Origin: Saccharopolyspora phatthalungensis
GTDB lineage: Bacteria > Actinomycetota > Actinomycetes > Mycobacteriales > Pseudonocardiaceae
Length of the DNA stretch: 64,000 nucleotides
Assembly (NCBI RefSeq): GCF_014203395.1
Contig: NZ_JACHIW010000002.1
Span: forward strand, 186,001-250,000
Direction: 5' to 3'
Shown here piece after piece: positions 1-9,492 of this stretch (position 1 is the stretch's first letter; every line of letters starts with the position of its first letter). The notes under the pieces were generated by a model. The model did no database searches. It saw only the letters and a program-made list of their open reading frames with translations, and was not told where the DNA came from. The position numbers and the translations under genes are program-made.

Positions 1-516
1 CCCGATTTTATCCACGATGGCGCGAGAAAGCTGGGCGTCTGGGGAGTACTCATGCTTCGGGCCGCAAGCGCGGCCGTCCGCAACAAGAAGCCGGATCGTG
101 CGGAGGAATACCTGAGCCTCGCTCGCACCGCAGCGGCACGGATCGGCAGCGACCAGACGATCTGTTCGACACCGTTTGGCCCCACCAATGTCGGAATCGC
201 CAGCGTGAACGCCGCGGTCGAGAGCGAACGCTTCGAAAACGCCCTCACTCTTGCCCGCTCGGTCTCGCTTCCCGGTAACGATTCCCTCTCCCCGACGTGG
301 AAGGCTCGCTACCTGCTTGATCTGACCATCGCCTACAGCGGCCTGGACCGGGATCATGAGGCAACAGCGCAGCTTCTCAAGGCCGAGCGGTTGGCACCCG
401 AGTGGATGCGCTACCACACGCTGACGCGCCAGACCGTGTACGAGCTTGCCGAGCGTGCCAAACGACGCCGAACACCGATCCAGGAACTCGCCGACCGGCT
501 CGACATCCTCGACTGA
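1..516 (+). CDS. XRE-type regulator, C-terminal TPR part (5' truncated by window)
   Basis: The reading frame is open from base 1, so the gene starts upstream and only about 171 residues are visible. The visible part is helical and matches the C-terminal TPR-like half of large actinobacterial XRE regulators: it contains FGPTNVGIASVNAAVE, then LDLTIAYSGL, then a LLKAERLAPE repeat and a short LADRLDILD tail. In that family an N-terminal helix-turn-helix, outside this window, binds DNA and the TPR half senses a ligand or partner. Such regulators often sit beside small peptide or methyltransferase genes, as here. The assignment rests on this C-terminal pattern only. Confidence 0.75.
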   Translation, partial: PDFIHDGARKLGVWGVLMLRAASAAVRNKKPDRAEEYLSLARTAAARIGSDQTICSTPFGPTNVGIASVNAAVESERFENALTLARSVSLPGNDSLSPTWKARYLLDLTIAYSGLDRDHEATAQLLKAERLAPEWMRYHTLTRQTVYELAERAKRRRTPIQELADRLDILD

Positions 517-694
517 GCCTTTATCGCACGTTCTGGCCCAGCTTTGGCATATCAGCACCGCAGACTGGGACATCCTGTCCTTGTCGGGATGAAAGACCGC
601 GTAGATATCGCAATCGGCGTCGCTTCAGAGATTGCCTCTTGCCTGCCAAGGTCAAACTGCTCCTAAGAAAGCAACAGGTGAGGAGATCACAATC

Positions 695-1111
695 ATGCGG
701 TCGGGAGTCTTCAACGGCACCGAATCCTCTGTCATGGCCGGGGAAGCAATCAACATGACTGGTATTCCGGATCCTGGTGATCCAGGGCGGTGGTTGGTGC
801 GGCCCTGGCCGGCGAATGCCAGTTTTTGTGAGGTGGTGCGGCATTTTTTGAATGCCTACGTGTGGCGGCTTCTGCAGGACACCGATGTTCGCCGTCAGCT
901 TGACTATTTTTCAGGTTATCGGGCCGCGCTGGAAAACGCGCCGACGTACGAGCTGACGTGTGCTGCGGATTGGCAGTGGCGGGAGGAACTTCTGGCGGTG
1001 GTGGGGAGATGTGTGGATCTGTTTGAGGCGCAGCGTTGCGGCGAGCGGAAGGTGAATCTAGACCACCTGCGATTGCCGGAGCAGACCGCTCTGACGCTGG
1101 CTCCTGGGTGA
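695..1111 (+). CDS. hypothetical protein, 138 aa
   Basis: No family is recognised. ATG 695 is chosen because AGGTGAGGAG lies about 9 bases upstream. A second candidate, ATG 755, has its own GGGGAAG and would give a 118-residue protein starting MTGIPDPGDPG. The protein is soluble, rich in aromatic residues (WLVRPWPANASF, NAYVWRLLQD, ADWQWREELL) and mostly helical after residue 45. It has no signal peptide or membrane segment. The bases around 800-1000 are less GC-rich than the flanks, which may indicate acquired DNA. It lies between a TPR regulator and a peptide/methyltransferase pair on the same strand and may belong to that locus, but the sequence gives no function. Confidence 0.55.
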   Translation: MRSGVFNGTESSVMAGEAINMTGIPDPGDPGRWLVRPWPANASFCEVVRHFLNAYVWRLLQDTDVRRQLDYFSGYRAALENAPTYELTCAADWQWREELLAVVGRCVDLFEAQRCGERKVNLDHLRLPEQTALTLAPG

Positions 1112-1228
1112 ACTTCCACAGTGGCTAGTGGCATGGGGTTGGCCCGGCGGATTCCACTCGCGTGGAGGTACATGCCTGACCAGCGCACACCGATAGTTAT
1201 TTCGGAACCGCAAGGGAGACAGAGCAAG

Positions 1229-1351
1229 ATGGGTAAGCACGACACCAACGTCGAGCGTGACGGTCATGGCGACTACGACCACACCAAAACCAAGCCGGTT
1301 GAGGAGTCCTCGGAGGGAACACATTCCAGTGATGACAAGGGTGGCGAATGA
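1229..1351 (+). CDS. 40-aa polar peptide, candidate precursor for the adjacent methyltransferase
   Basis: ATG 1229 follows GGGAGA by about 9 bases. The product is 40 residues, begins MGKHDTNVERDGHGDYDH and ends in EGTHSSDDKGGE. It has no hydrophobic stretch and is very rich in Asp, Glu, His, Lys and Gly, including one Asp-Gly step. Its stop overlaps the methyltransferase start as ATGA (1348-1351), so the two are translationally coupled. PIMT-homologue methyltransferases paired with a short peptide are known to make aspartimide-containing RiPPs such as imiditides and fuscimiditide. A precursor role here is an inference from coupling and Asp content. An upstream in-frame ATG at 1172 would add 19 residues, but its GGAGG is only 3 bases away. 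Confidence 0.6.
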   Translation: MGKHDTNVERDGHGDYDHTKTKPVEESSEGTHSSDDKGGE

Positions 1352-2499
1352 GCTCCCGCAGGTACCTGCCCACAGACCCGTGGACGAGCGAGGTACCCCG
1401 GGAACCCTTCATCCCGGACCGGATCTGGGTTTACAGCGAGCCGAACGGTGGGCGCGACCTCATCGAGATCAATCGGGTCACTGACCCGGAGCGCTGGTCC
1501 GCCGAGGTCGCCGCGAACGTCCCGATCATCACCCAGGTCAACATGGGCAAGCCGATCGAGCCCGGCGAGACCCTGGTCCCCACGTCATCCTGCTCCATGC
1601 CGTCGCTCGTAACCGACATGTTGGATGCCCTCGGTCCTCAGCCCGGCGACGGCATACTGGAGATCGGGGCAGGAACTGGGTGGAACGCCGCGCGCCTCGC
1701 CGTGCGCGTCGGGGGAGGCGGCCACGTCGTCACCGTCGAGGTGGACCCGGAACTGGCTGAAACCGCGCTGAAAAATCTCGCCGAGTTCGGCTCCACGGCG
1801 TGCGTAGTCACCGCTGACGGGCTCCAGGGGTGCGCCGAGGACGCGCCGTATGAGCGGATCATCGCCACGTGCGCGATCCGGGAACGAATCCCGGTAGCTT
1901 GGCTCGACCAGCTCTCACCGGGCGGGCGGATCATCGCGCCGTGGGGAACGGAGTTTTTCACTGGTTGCATGCTGACAGCCGACGCCGACGACGAAGGCTG
2001 TGTGACGGGCCGGTTCTCGGGTGATCTTGCGTTCATGCGCGCTCGATCACAGTTGCACGCGTTCTACGACTACGAACCCGCTGTCGAGGTCAAACGCTCC
2101 GCGCCGTGGGAGACCACCAGCCACACCGGGACCGAGACGCTCGATGCAGTCCTCGATCCGAGCCGGGCGCGGTTCGCCATCTCCACCCGCGTGCCGGACC
2201 TCGGGCTCACCATCGCGTGGGACCTATTCGGCGACCGCCACCACTCGATCGAACTCGACGACTGGGCAACGAAGTCGTGGGCGCAGCTCGCCGCGCACAT
2301 GGACTCCGGCGAACCCTACGAGGTCCGACAGCATGGCCCCCGCCGGTTGTGGGATGAGATCGAGGCCGCGCTGACCTGGTGGCAGGACCATGACCAGCCG
2401 GGCATGGATCGCTTCGGGATCACCGCATGCCCGTCCGACGGTCGGCAATGGCTGTGGCTCGACGACCCGGATCACAGCATGCGGGTCCTTGTCCACTGA
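1348..2499 (+). CDS. PIMT-like SAM methyltransferase with C-terminal extension
   Basis: This is a 383-residue homologue of protein-L-isoaspartate O-methyltransferase. The SAM-binding motif LEIGAGTGWNAA lies near residue 110, preceded by the substrate-loop region VPTSSCSMPS and followed by the acidic strand VTVEVDPELAE and a GGRIIAPWG strand. Ordinary repair PIMTs are about 210-230 residues. This one has roughly 150 extra C-terminal residues, as in methyltransferases of actinobacterial peptide-maturation systems. Known relatives methylate Asp in ribosomal peptides and drive aspartimide formation. It overlaps the 40-aa peptide gene by four bases. No ATP-grasp, lanthionine synthetase or lasso cyclase gene is nearby, so the peptide and this enzyme would have to be self-sufficient or act with distant genes. 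Confidence 0.8.
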   Translation: MSSRRYLPTDPWTSEVPREPFIPDRIWVYSEPNGGRDLIEINRVTDPERWSAEVAANVPIITQVNMGKPIEPGETLVPTSSCSMPSLVTDMLDALGPQPGDGILEIGAGTGWNAARLAVRVGGGGHVVTVEVDPELAETALKNLAEFGSTACVVTADGLQGCAEDAPYERIIATCAIRERIPVAWLDQLSPGGRIIAPWGTEFFTGCMLTADADDEGCVTGRFSGDLAFMRARSQLHAFYDYEPAVEVKRSAPWETTSHTGTETLDAVLDPSRARFAISTRVPDLGLTIAWDLFGDRHHSIELDDWATKSWAQLAAHMDSGEPYEVRQHGPRRLWDEIEAALTWWQDHDQPGMDRFGITACPSDGRQWLWLDDPDHSMRVLVH

Positions 2500-2647
2500 G
2501 CACTGAGGTCTGATGTGGATGGGCGGTCGCGGGAGGAGCATCTGGGGCCGTTCCGGTGGCTGGCTCGCATTGGACCGGCCCCGCATTGAAAGGCGATAGT
2601 GCGGCGGCGTGGTGGAGTTCCGGACCCCACCACGCCGCGTGCGTGAG

Positions 2648-5452
<2,805 letters not shown>

Positions 5453-5572
5453 GTTCAACTCCATCTCGCGGACGGGCGCAAGTTCGGGAACGATTGCGAG
5501 TCTCGCGCACGTCGGCCGAGCATGCGCGGGAACCCGCTCTCTTCGCCGTTAACAGTACGCTTGTCCTGTATT

Positions 5573-5590
5573 GACCCTCAACTAAGGGTC
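5573..5590 (-). promoter_or_regulatory. inverted repeat in the acnA promoter region
   Basis: GACCCT and AGGGTC arms flank a 6-base spacer. On the minus strand a TTGAGG -35-like box overlaps the repeat, and TACTGT follows 18 bases later as a possible -10. The repeat is therefore placed to control acnA, about 120 bases before its start. The binding protein is unknown; acn genes in related organisms are controlled by TetR-type (AcnR) and iron-responsive regulators. Confidence 0.35.
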
Positions 5591-5714
5591 GGCAAACTCT
5601 CGATCACATGTATCACGGCGTGCAAAACGGCCGTTTTTCCGGCTTCCCGTGGATTAGGACGGTGGTACCGGAAGTCGCTTCAAGGCGGCTCGGGCGGCGT
5701 GTTTCGATGGGCGG

Positions 5715-6647
5715 GTGCGCAACCTGACCAACGACGCGAAGTCCGCGGGCGTGGCGTTCGCGATCGCCTCCGCGTTCTGCTTCGGCGGTTCCGGACCGTT
5801 CGCCAAGCCGCTGATCACCGCGGGGTTCACCCCGCTACAGGCGGCTTGGCTGAGACTGGCCGGAGGCGCGGCGCTGATGTTCCCGTTGGTATTCCGCTAT
5901 GCGTCGTCCGTGCGCCGGGCGCCGAAGTTGTTCGCCGGGTACGGGCTGTTCGCCATCGCCGGGGTGCAGGTCTGCTACTTCGCCTCGATCGCCACGGTGC
6001 CGGTCGGGGTGGCGCTGTTGATCGAGTTCCTGGGCCCGGTAATGGTGCTGGGCTGGATCCGGTTCGTCCGGCGCAGGCCGGTGAGCCGCTGGGCGGCCAT
6101 CGGCGTGGCGATCGCGATGGTCGGCCTGGCGTGCGTCGTGGAGCTGTGGACCGGGCTGAGCTTCGACCCGGTCGGCCTGCTGCTGGCGCTGGGCGCGGCG
6201 GGTTGCCAGGCCACCTACTTTCTGTTGCCGGAAAGCGGGCCCGAGGTCAACCCGTTCGCCCTCGCCGGTTTCGGGCTGCTGCTGGGTGCCGCGATCGTCA
6301 CGCCGCTCGCGAAGCCGTGGGAGCTGGACTGGGCGCTACTGCTCGGCCACGTCGAGCTGGCAGGGAAGGAGTTCCCAGCATTGCTAGCGGTCGGCTGGAT
6401 CGTCGTGCTGAGCACCGTGCTTGCGTACCTGACCGGGATCGTCGCGGTGCGCCGCCTCACGCCGCAGGTGGCCGGGGCGGTCGCGTTCCTGGAACCGGTG
6501 GTCGCCACGCTGCTGGCGTGGGTGATGCTCGCCGAGGCGCTCGGCCCGATCCAGTTGGTCGGCGGGGTCCTGATCCTCGCCGGCGCCTACATCGCACAGC
6601 GCGCAGCGCCGACGAAGACGCAGGCGTCCGAGTTGGCGGGGGTGTAG
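5715..6647 (+). CDS. EamA/RhaT-family transporter
   Basis: The protein is 310 residues with about ten hydrophobic segments arranged as two EamA repeats, the usual size and architecture of DMT-superfamily exporters. Hallmarks are FGGSGPFAKPLI in helix 1, the repeat-end signature VALLIEFLGPVMV, and its second copy QVAGAVAFLEPVVATLLAW. Members export amino acids or other small metabolites across the cytoplasmic membrane, and the substrate cannot be told here. The start is GTG 5715. It is divergent from acnA, with an AAAACGGCCGTTTT palindrome between them. Confidence 0.88.
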   Translation: MRNLTNDAKSAGVAFAIASAFCFGGSGPFAKPLITAGFTPLQAAWLRLAGGAALMFPLVFRYASSVRRAPKLFAGYGLFAIAGVQVCYFASIATVPVGVALLIEFLGPVMVLGWIRFVRRRPVSRWAAIGVAIAMVGLACVVELWTGLSFDPVGLLLALGAAGCQATYFLLPESGPEVNPFALAGFGLLLGAAIVTPLAKPWELDWALLLGHVELAGKEFPALLAVGWIVVLSTVLAYLTGIVAVRRLTPQVAGAVAFLEPVVATLLAWVMLAEALGPIQLVGGVLILAGAYIAQRAAPTKTQASELAGV

Positions 6648-6652
6648 GGAGG

Positions 6653-6748
6653 TCAGGCCGCGCGAAGCGCGGACTTGACCAGGTGGACAACGAGGGTCTC
6701 GACCAGGGCCATCGCGACGGCGGTGAGAACAGTGGTGAGGAACTGCAT
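6653..6748 (-). CDS. 31-aa single-helix membrane peptide
   Basis: The peptide starts at ATG 6748, with a weak GAAAG about 8 bases upstream, and ends five bases past the EamA stop on the other strand. It is a single hydrophobic helix, beginning MQFLTTVLTAVAMALVETLV, with a short basic tail HLVKSALRAA. That is a typical single-pass micropeptide layout. Nothing identifies a function. A longer in-frame reading from 6877 gives an arginine-rich N-terminus that looks non-coding. Confidence 0.4.
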   Translation of the reverse strand: MQFLTTVLTAVAMALVETLVVHLVKSALRAA

Positions 6749-6927
6749 CACGGTGCTTTCTGCGGGGTGGTTTGCCGGTACGCCACGACGGTGCGCTGAT
6801 CCGGTTAGGGCCCGGTGCGCGGCAGGTGACCGGCAGGTGAAGCGGTCGGGAACATCGCAATTCAGCGCCTGGACCACGGCACCGGCGAATTCAAATGGAA
6901 ATCCGCGCGTTCACCCGCCGATCGGCA

Positions 6928-7284
6928 TCAGCGCTTCTTCGTCCCCTGCTCGACGGTGCGCTGCACCAAGGCGTTGCCGACGCCGATGGCCAGCGCGACC
7001 GGCCATTCGATCATGCTGAAGGCGGTCAACGCGGCCAGTCCACCGTAGAACAACGCCTGATCAGGAGACGGAAGCCGATCACGTACCACTCCAGCCGCGG
7101 AGGTGATGTCCTCGCGCTTGGGCAACGGCACCTGGTAGGTGTGCATCTGCGCGCTGAACCGAGGCAGCGGAATCACCACGCCACCACTGCGCTGTTTGGT
7201 CCGGCTCGTGTCCGCCGGGCTCGTCGGCCGGCCTTGTTGCGTCCGGGGTGACCTCTTTTGCGCCGAGCTCGCCGCGGTAGCCAT
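6928..7284 (-). CDS. hypothetical membrane-associated protein, 118 aa
   Basis: ATG 7284 is preceded by GAGGGAG at 8 bases. The first 45 residues are polar and rich in Ser, Thr, Arg and Lys, probably disordered. A conserved-looking stretch VPLPKREDITSAAGVVRDRLP follows near residue 55. The C-terminal 40 residues carry one or two hydrophobic segments (ALFYGGLAALTAFSMIEWP, VALAIGVGNALVQ) and a KKR end. This suggests a small inner-membrane protein with a cytoplasmic N-terminus. No family is recognised. It follows the nitrate operon on the same strand, 77 bases beyond the chelatase stop, and could be read through from it. Confidence 0.6.
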   Translation of the reverse strand: MATAASSAQKRSPRTQQGRPTSPADTSRTKQRSGGVVIPLPRFSAQMHTYQVPLPKREDITSAAGVVRDRLPSPDQALFYGGLAALTAFSMIEWPVALAIGVGNALVQRTVEQGTKKR

Positions 7285-7361
7285 CTCGACCGCTCCCTCA
7301 CTTGTCCGCCGGCCGCACGCAGGCGACCGTCTCCCGGTGAACCATTGGGGGATACCCGGCC

Positions 7362-8051
7362 TCAGGCGGCGGAAACGTCCCCGCGCACCGCGAGCCGATA
7401 GCGGCGGATGATCAGGTCGATCACGCTCGGGTGCGCACCGATCGGCTCGGCGACACCGGACACCGGTAGGTCCGCAAGCCGTCGGTGGAACAACCCAGGG
7501 GCCAGCAGGTACGGCACGATGAAGTCGGCCGGGCCGCAGACGTCGGCGGTCGCGGGCGCGGCGGTGGTGACGTAGCTCGGCTGGAGCCACTGGCCGACGC
7601 GGCGGCCGAGCATCCGCGCCGCAGTGCTCACGTCGGCCAGCGCTCGCTCGTCCGACGAACCGGCCGCCGCGAACACGATCCGGTCCCTGGGCTGCCAGCC
7701 GACCGCGACCAGCCGTCCCAGCAGCGCCTCGGTGATCTCCGGTGCCGGGCCCAGCGGGGCGCAGACCGTCACGTCTTCGCGTCCGCTGGCCGCCAGCTGC
7801 TCCGGCAGGTCGGTGCGCACGTGGTAGCCGGCTGCCAGGAAAGCGGGCAGGGCCACCACGGGCCCTACGACCTCGCGCAGCGCCTCGTCGACGGTCGGGC
7901 CGATGACGTCGACGTATGCGATGTGCACCGGCACCCGTAGCCGGGTGGCCGCCGCGTCGGCGATGCGTTCGACCACGCGCGGTCCGGCGGGATTCCGAGT
8001 GCCGTGGGCCACCAGCAGCAACGGGGGAGTCAGGGGTGCGGATCGGCGCAT
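7362..8051 (-). CDS. sirohydrochlorin chelatase (CbiX/SirB-like)
   Basis: The protein (229 aa) inserts Fe2+ (or Co2+ in cobalamin pathways) into sirohydrochlorin. Class II chelatase features are visible: the metal-binding His in LLLVAHGTRNP (H16) and a second His in LAAGYHVRTDLP (H77). A weaker second half suggests an internally duplicated fold. The start ATG 8051 (GAGGGA upstream) lies inside the nnaR gene, giving a 22-base overlap. Its place at the end of the nitrite reductase operon fits a role in siroheme supply for NirB. SUMT and precorrin-2 dehydrogenase are not in the window and must be encoded elsewhere. Confidence 0.88.
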   Translation of the reverse strand: MRRSAPLTPPLLLVAHGTRNPAGPRVVERIADAAATRLRVPVHIAYVDVIGPTVDEALREVVGPVVALPAFLAAGYHVRTDLPEQLAASGREDVTVCAPLGPAPEITEALLGRLVAVGWQPRDRIVFAAAGSSDERALADVSTAARMLGRRVGQWLQPSYVTTAAPATADVCGPADFIVPYLLAPGLFHRRLADLPVSGVAEPIGAHPSVIDLIIRRYRLAVRGDVSAA

Positions 8052-9172
8052 CGCGGGGCGTCCCTCATCGGTTCCAGCGGAAGTCGGTATCCGCGCTTGA
8101 TCACGGTCTGGACGAGTTCGGGAGCTCCGAGGGCGGCCCGCAGCCGCGCCACGGCCTGTTCCACGGCATGCTCGTCGGCCGGGTTCCCGGCGCCGTTGAG
8201 CGCCTCGGCCAGGCTGCGCCGCGACACCACTCGACCGGGCCGCTCCGCGAGCGCCCGGAGCAAGGTTTTCCCTTGCGGCGAAAGCGGCTTCACCACGCCG
8301 TCGACGACCGCGGCATGTCCGCGCACCTGCAGTTCGCGCCCGCCCACCGGCAGCGTCGGCGCGCGGCTGGGCAACGCATCGCACAGCGACCGCACCAGGG
8401 CACCGATGCGGAACCGCTGCGGAATCACCGCAGGCACGCCGTGGTCGGCCAGCGGCGCGTGCGTCACCGGCCCCACGCAGGCCACCAGCACCGGCCCTCG
8501 CAGCACGTCGAGGAGCTCGTCCCGGCAGCGCCGCTCGGCCGCCAGCGACAGGAGACTGGCCGCGGCGGGCGCACTGGTGAACGTCACCGCGTCGATCTCC
8601 CGCGCGCAAACCGAGGCGAGCAGGTTCTCCAGCGCGGTGATGTCGGCGGGCGCGGTCCAGCGGTAGACCGGGATCTCGATGACCTTCGCGCCCGCGCAGT
8701 GCAGCGCCTCGACGAAGTCCGGCAGCGGCTGGCCGTGCAGCTGCACCGCGACCCGAACCCCCTCCAGCGACTGGTCGAGCAGGTGTTCCAGCAGTTCCGC
8801 GGAGGATTCCGAGGCCGGCGACCACGGGTCGGGCAGACCCGCGGCGCGCACCGCGCCGCGCGCCTTGGGCCCCCGAGCCAACAGCTGTGCGGGGCGCAGC
8901 GCGTCGAGAAGCTCGGTGCCCATGCCCCAGCCGTCGGCCGCTTCGATCCAGCCGCGGAAGCCGATGCCGGTGGTCGCCACGACCGCATCCGGTGGGTCTT
9001 CGACGCAGTCCTGGCTCGCCCGGCGCAGCTCGGTGTCGTCGGCCAGCGGGAGGATCCGCAGCGCGGGGCCGTGCACGACCCGCGCGCCGCGGCGCTCAAG
9101 CAGGGAACCAAGCTCGTCGGCCCGTCGCGCTGCGGTGACCGCGACGGTGTAACCAGCGAGTTCGTCGGTCAA
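8030..9172 (-). CDS. nnaR: NnaR-type regulator: uroporphyrinogen-III-synthase-like domain fused to winged helix
   Basis: Residues 1-265 follow the HemD (uroporphyrinogen-III synthase) fold, with VTAARRADELGSLLERRGA, VVATTGIGFRGW and TFTSAPAAASLL. Residues from about 285 onwards form an OmpR-type winged helix (LSPQGKTLLRALAERPGRVVS and VIKRGYRLP). This fusion is the architecture of Streptomyces NnaR, which acts with GlnR on nitrate/nitrite assimilation genes. The start is TTG 9172, overlapping the nirD stop as TTGA, with GGAGG 10 bases upstream. Whether it keeps HemD activity is unknown. Its position inside the operon suggests it controls its own expression. Confidence 0.85.
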   Translation of the reverse strand: MTDELAGYTVAVTAARRADELGSLLERRGARVVHGPALRILPLADDTELRRASQDCVEDPPDAVVATTGIGFRGWIEAADGWGMGTELLDALRPAQLLARGPKARGAVRAAGLPDPWSPASESSAELLEHLLDQSLEGVRVAVQLHGQPLPDFVEALHCAGAKVIEIPVYRWTAPADITALENLLASVCAREIDAVTFTSAPAAASLLSLAAERRCRDELLDVLRGPVLVACVGPVTHAPLADHGVPAVIPQRFRIGALVRSLCDALPSRAPTLPVGGRELQVRGHAAVVDGVVKPLSPQGKTLLRALAERPGRVVSRRSLAEALNGAGNPADEHAVEQAVARLRAALGAPELVQTVIKRGYRLPLEPMRDAPRCADPHP

Positions 9173-9492
9173 GGGACGGCAACCTCCACCACGTCGGCGC
9201 GGCGGCGCACCGGATAGACCGGTAGCCGCGCGTCCGGATCGTCCAGGCACTGCCCGGTGCGCAACGAGAACACCTGCTTGAGCATCGGCGAGGCGACCGT
9301 GGGCTCTCCGTCGCGATCGCCGACGATGCCGCGGCTCATCACCCCGGCGCCGCAGAACGGGTCCACGTTGCCGACCGCGAACAGCTCATCGTCGCGGGTG
9401 CGAAACAGCGCCACCGGATGGTTCTGCACCAGCGCGGGCACCCCGTATTCGGGCGCAAGCAGGTCGAGTTCGCAGATCTGTTGCCAGTTCAC
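9169..9492 (-). CDS. nirD: nitrite reductase small subunit NirD
   Basis: A 107-residue Rieske-like protein of the NirD family, the small subunit of NADH-dependent assimilatory nitrite reductase. It starts at GTG 9492, overlapping the nirB stop as GTGA, with GGAGGT 6 bases before it. The Rieske fold region reads NHPVALFRTRDDELFAVGNVD followed by FCGAGVMSRGIVG and SPMLKQVFSLRTGQC. As usual for NirD, the Cys/His set that would ligate a full Rieske [2Fe-2S] cluster is not present. It forms the nitrite reductase complex with NirB, which lies directly upstream. Confidence 0.95.
   Translation of the reverse strand: MNWQQICELDLLAPEYGVPALVQNHPVALFRTRDDELFAVGNVDPFCGAGVMSRGIVGDRDGEPTVASPMLKQVFSLRTGQCLDDPDARLPVYPVRRRADVVEVAVP

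Noticed and set aside
1..2499. ATP-grasp, lanthipeptide or lasso peptide cluster
   Set aside because: No ATP-grasp, LanM/LanB, lasso cyclase, protease or ABC exporter gene lies near the peptide and methyltransferase.
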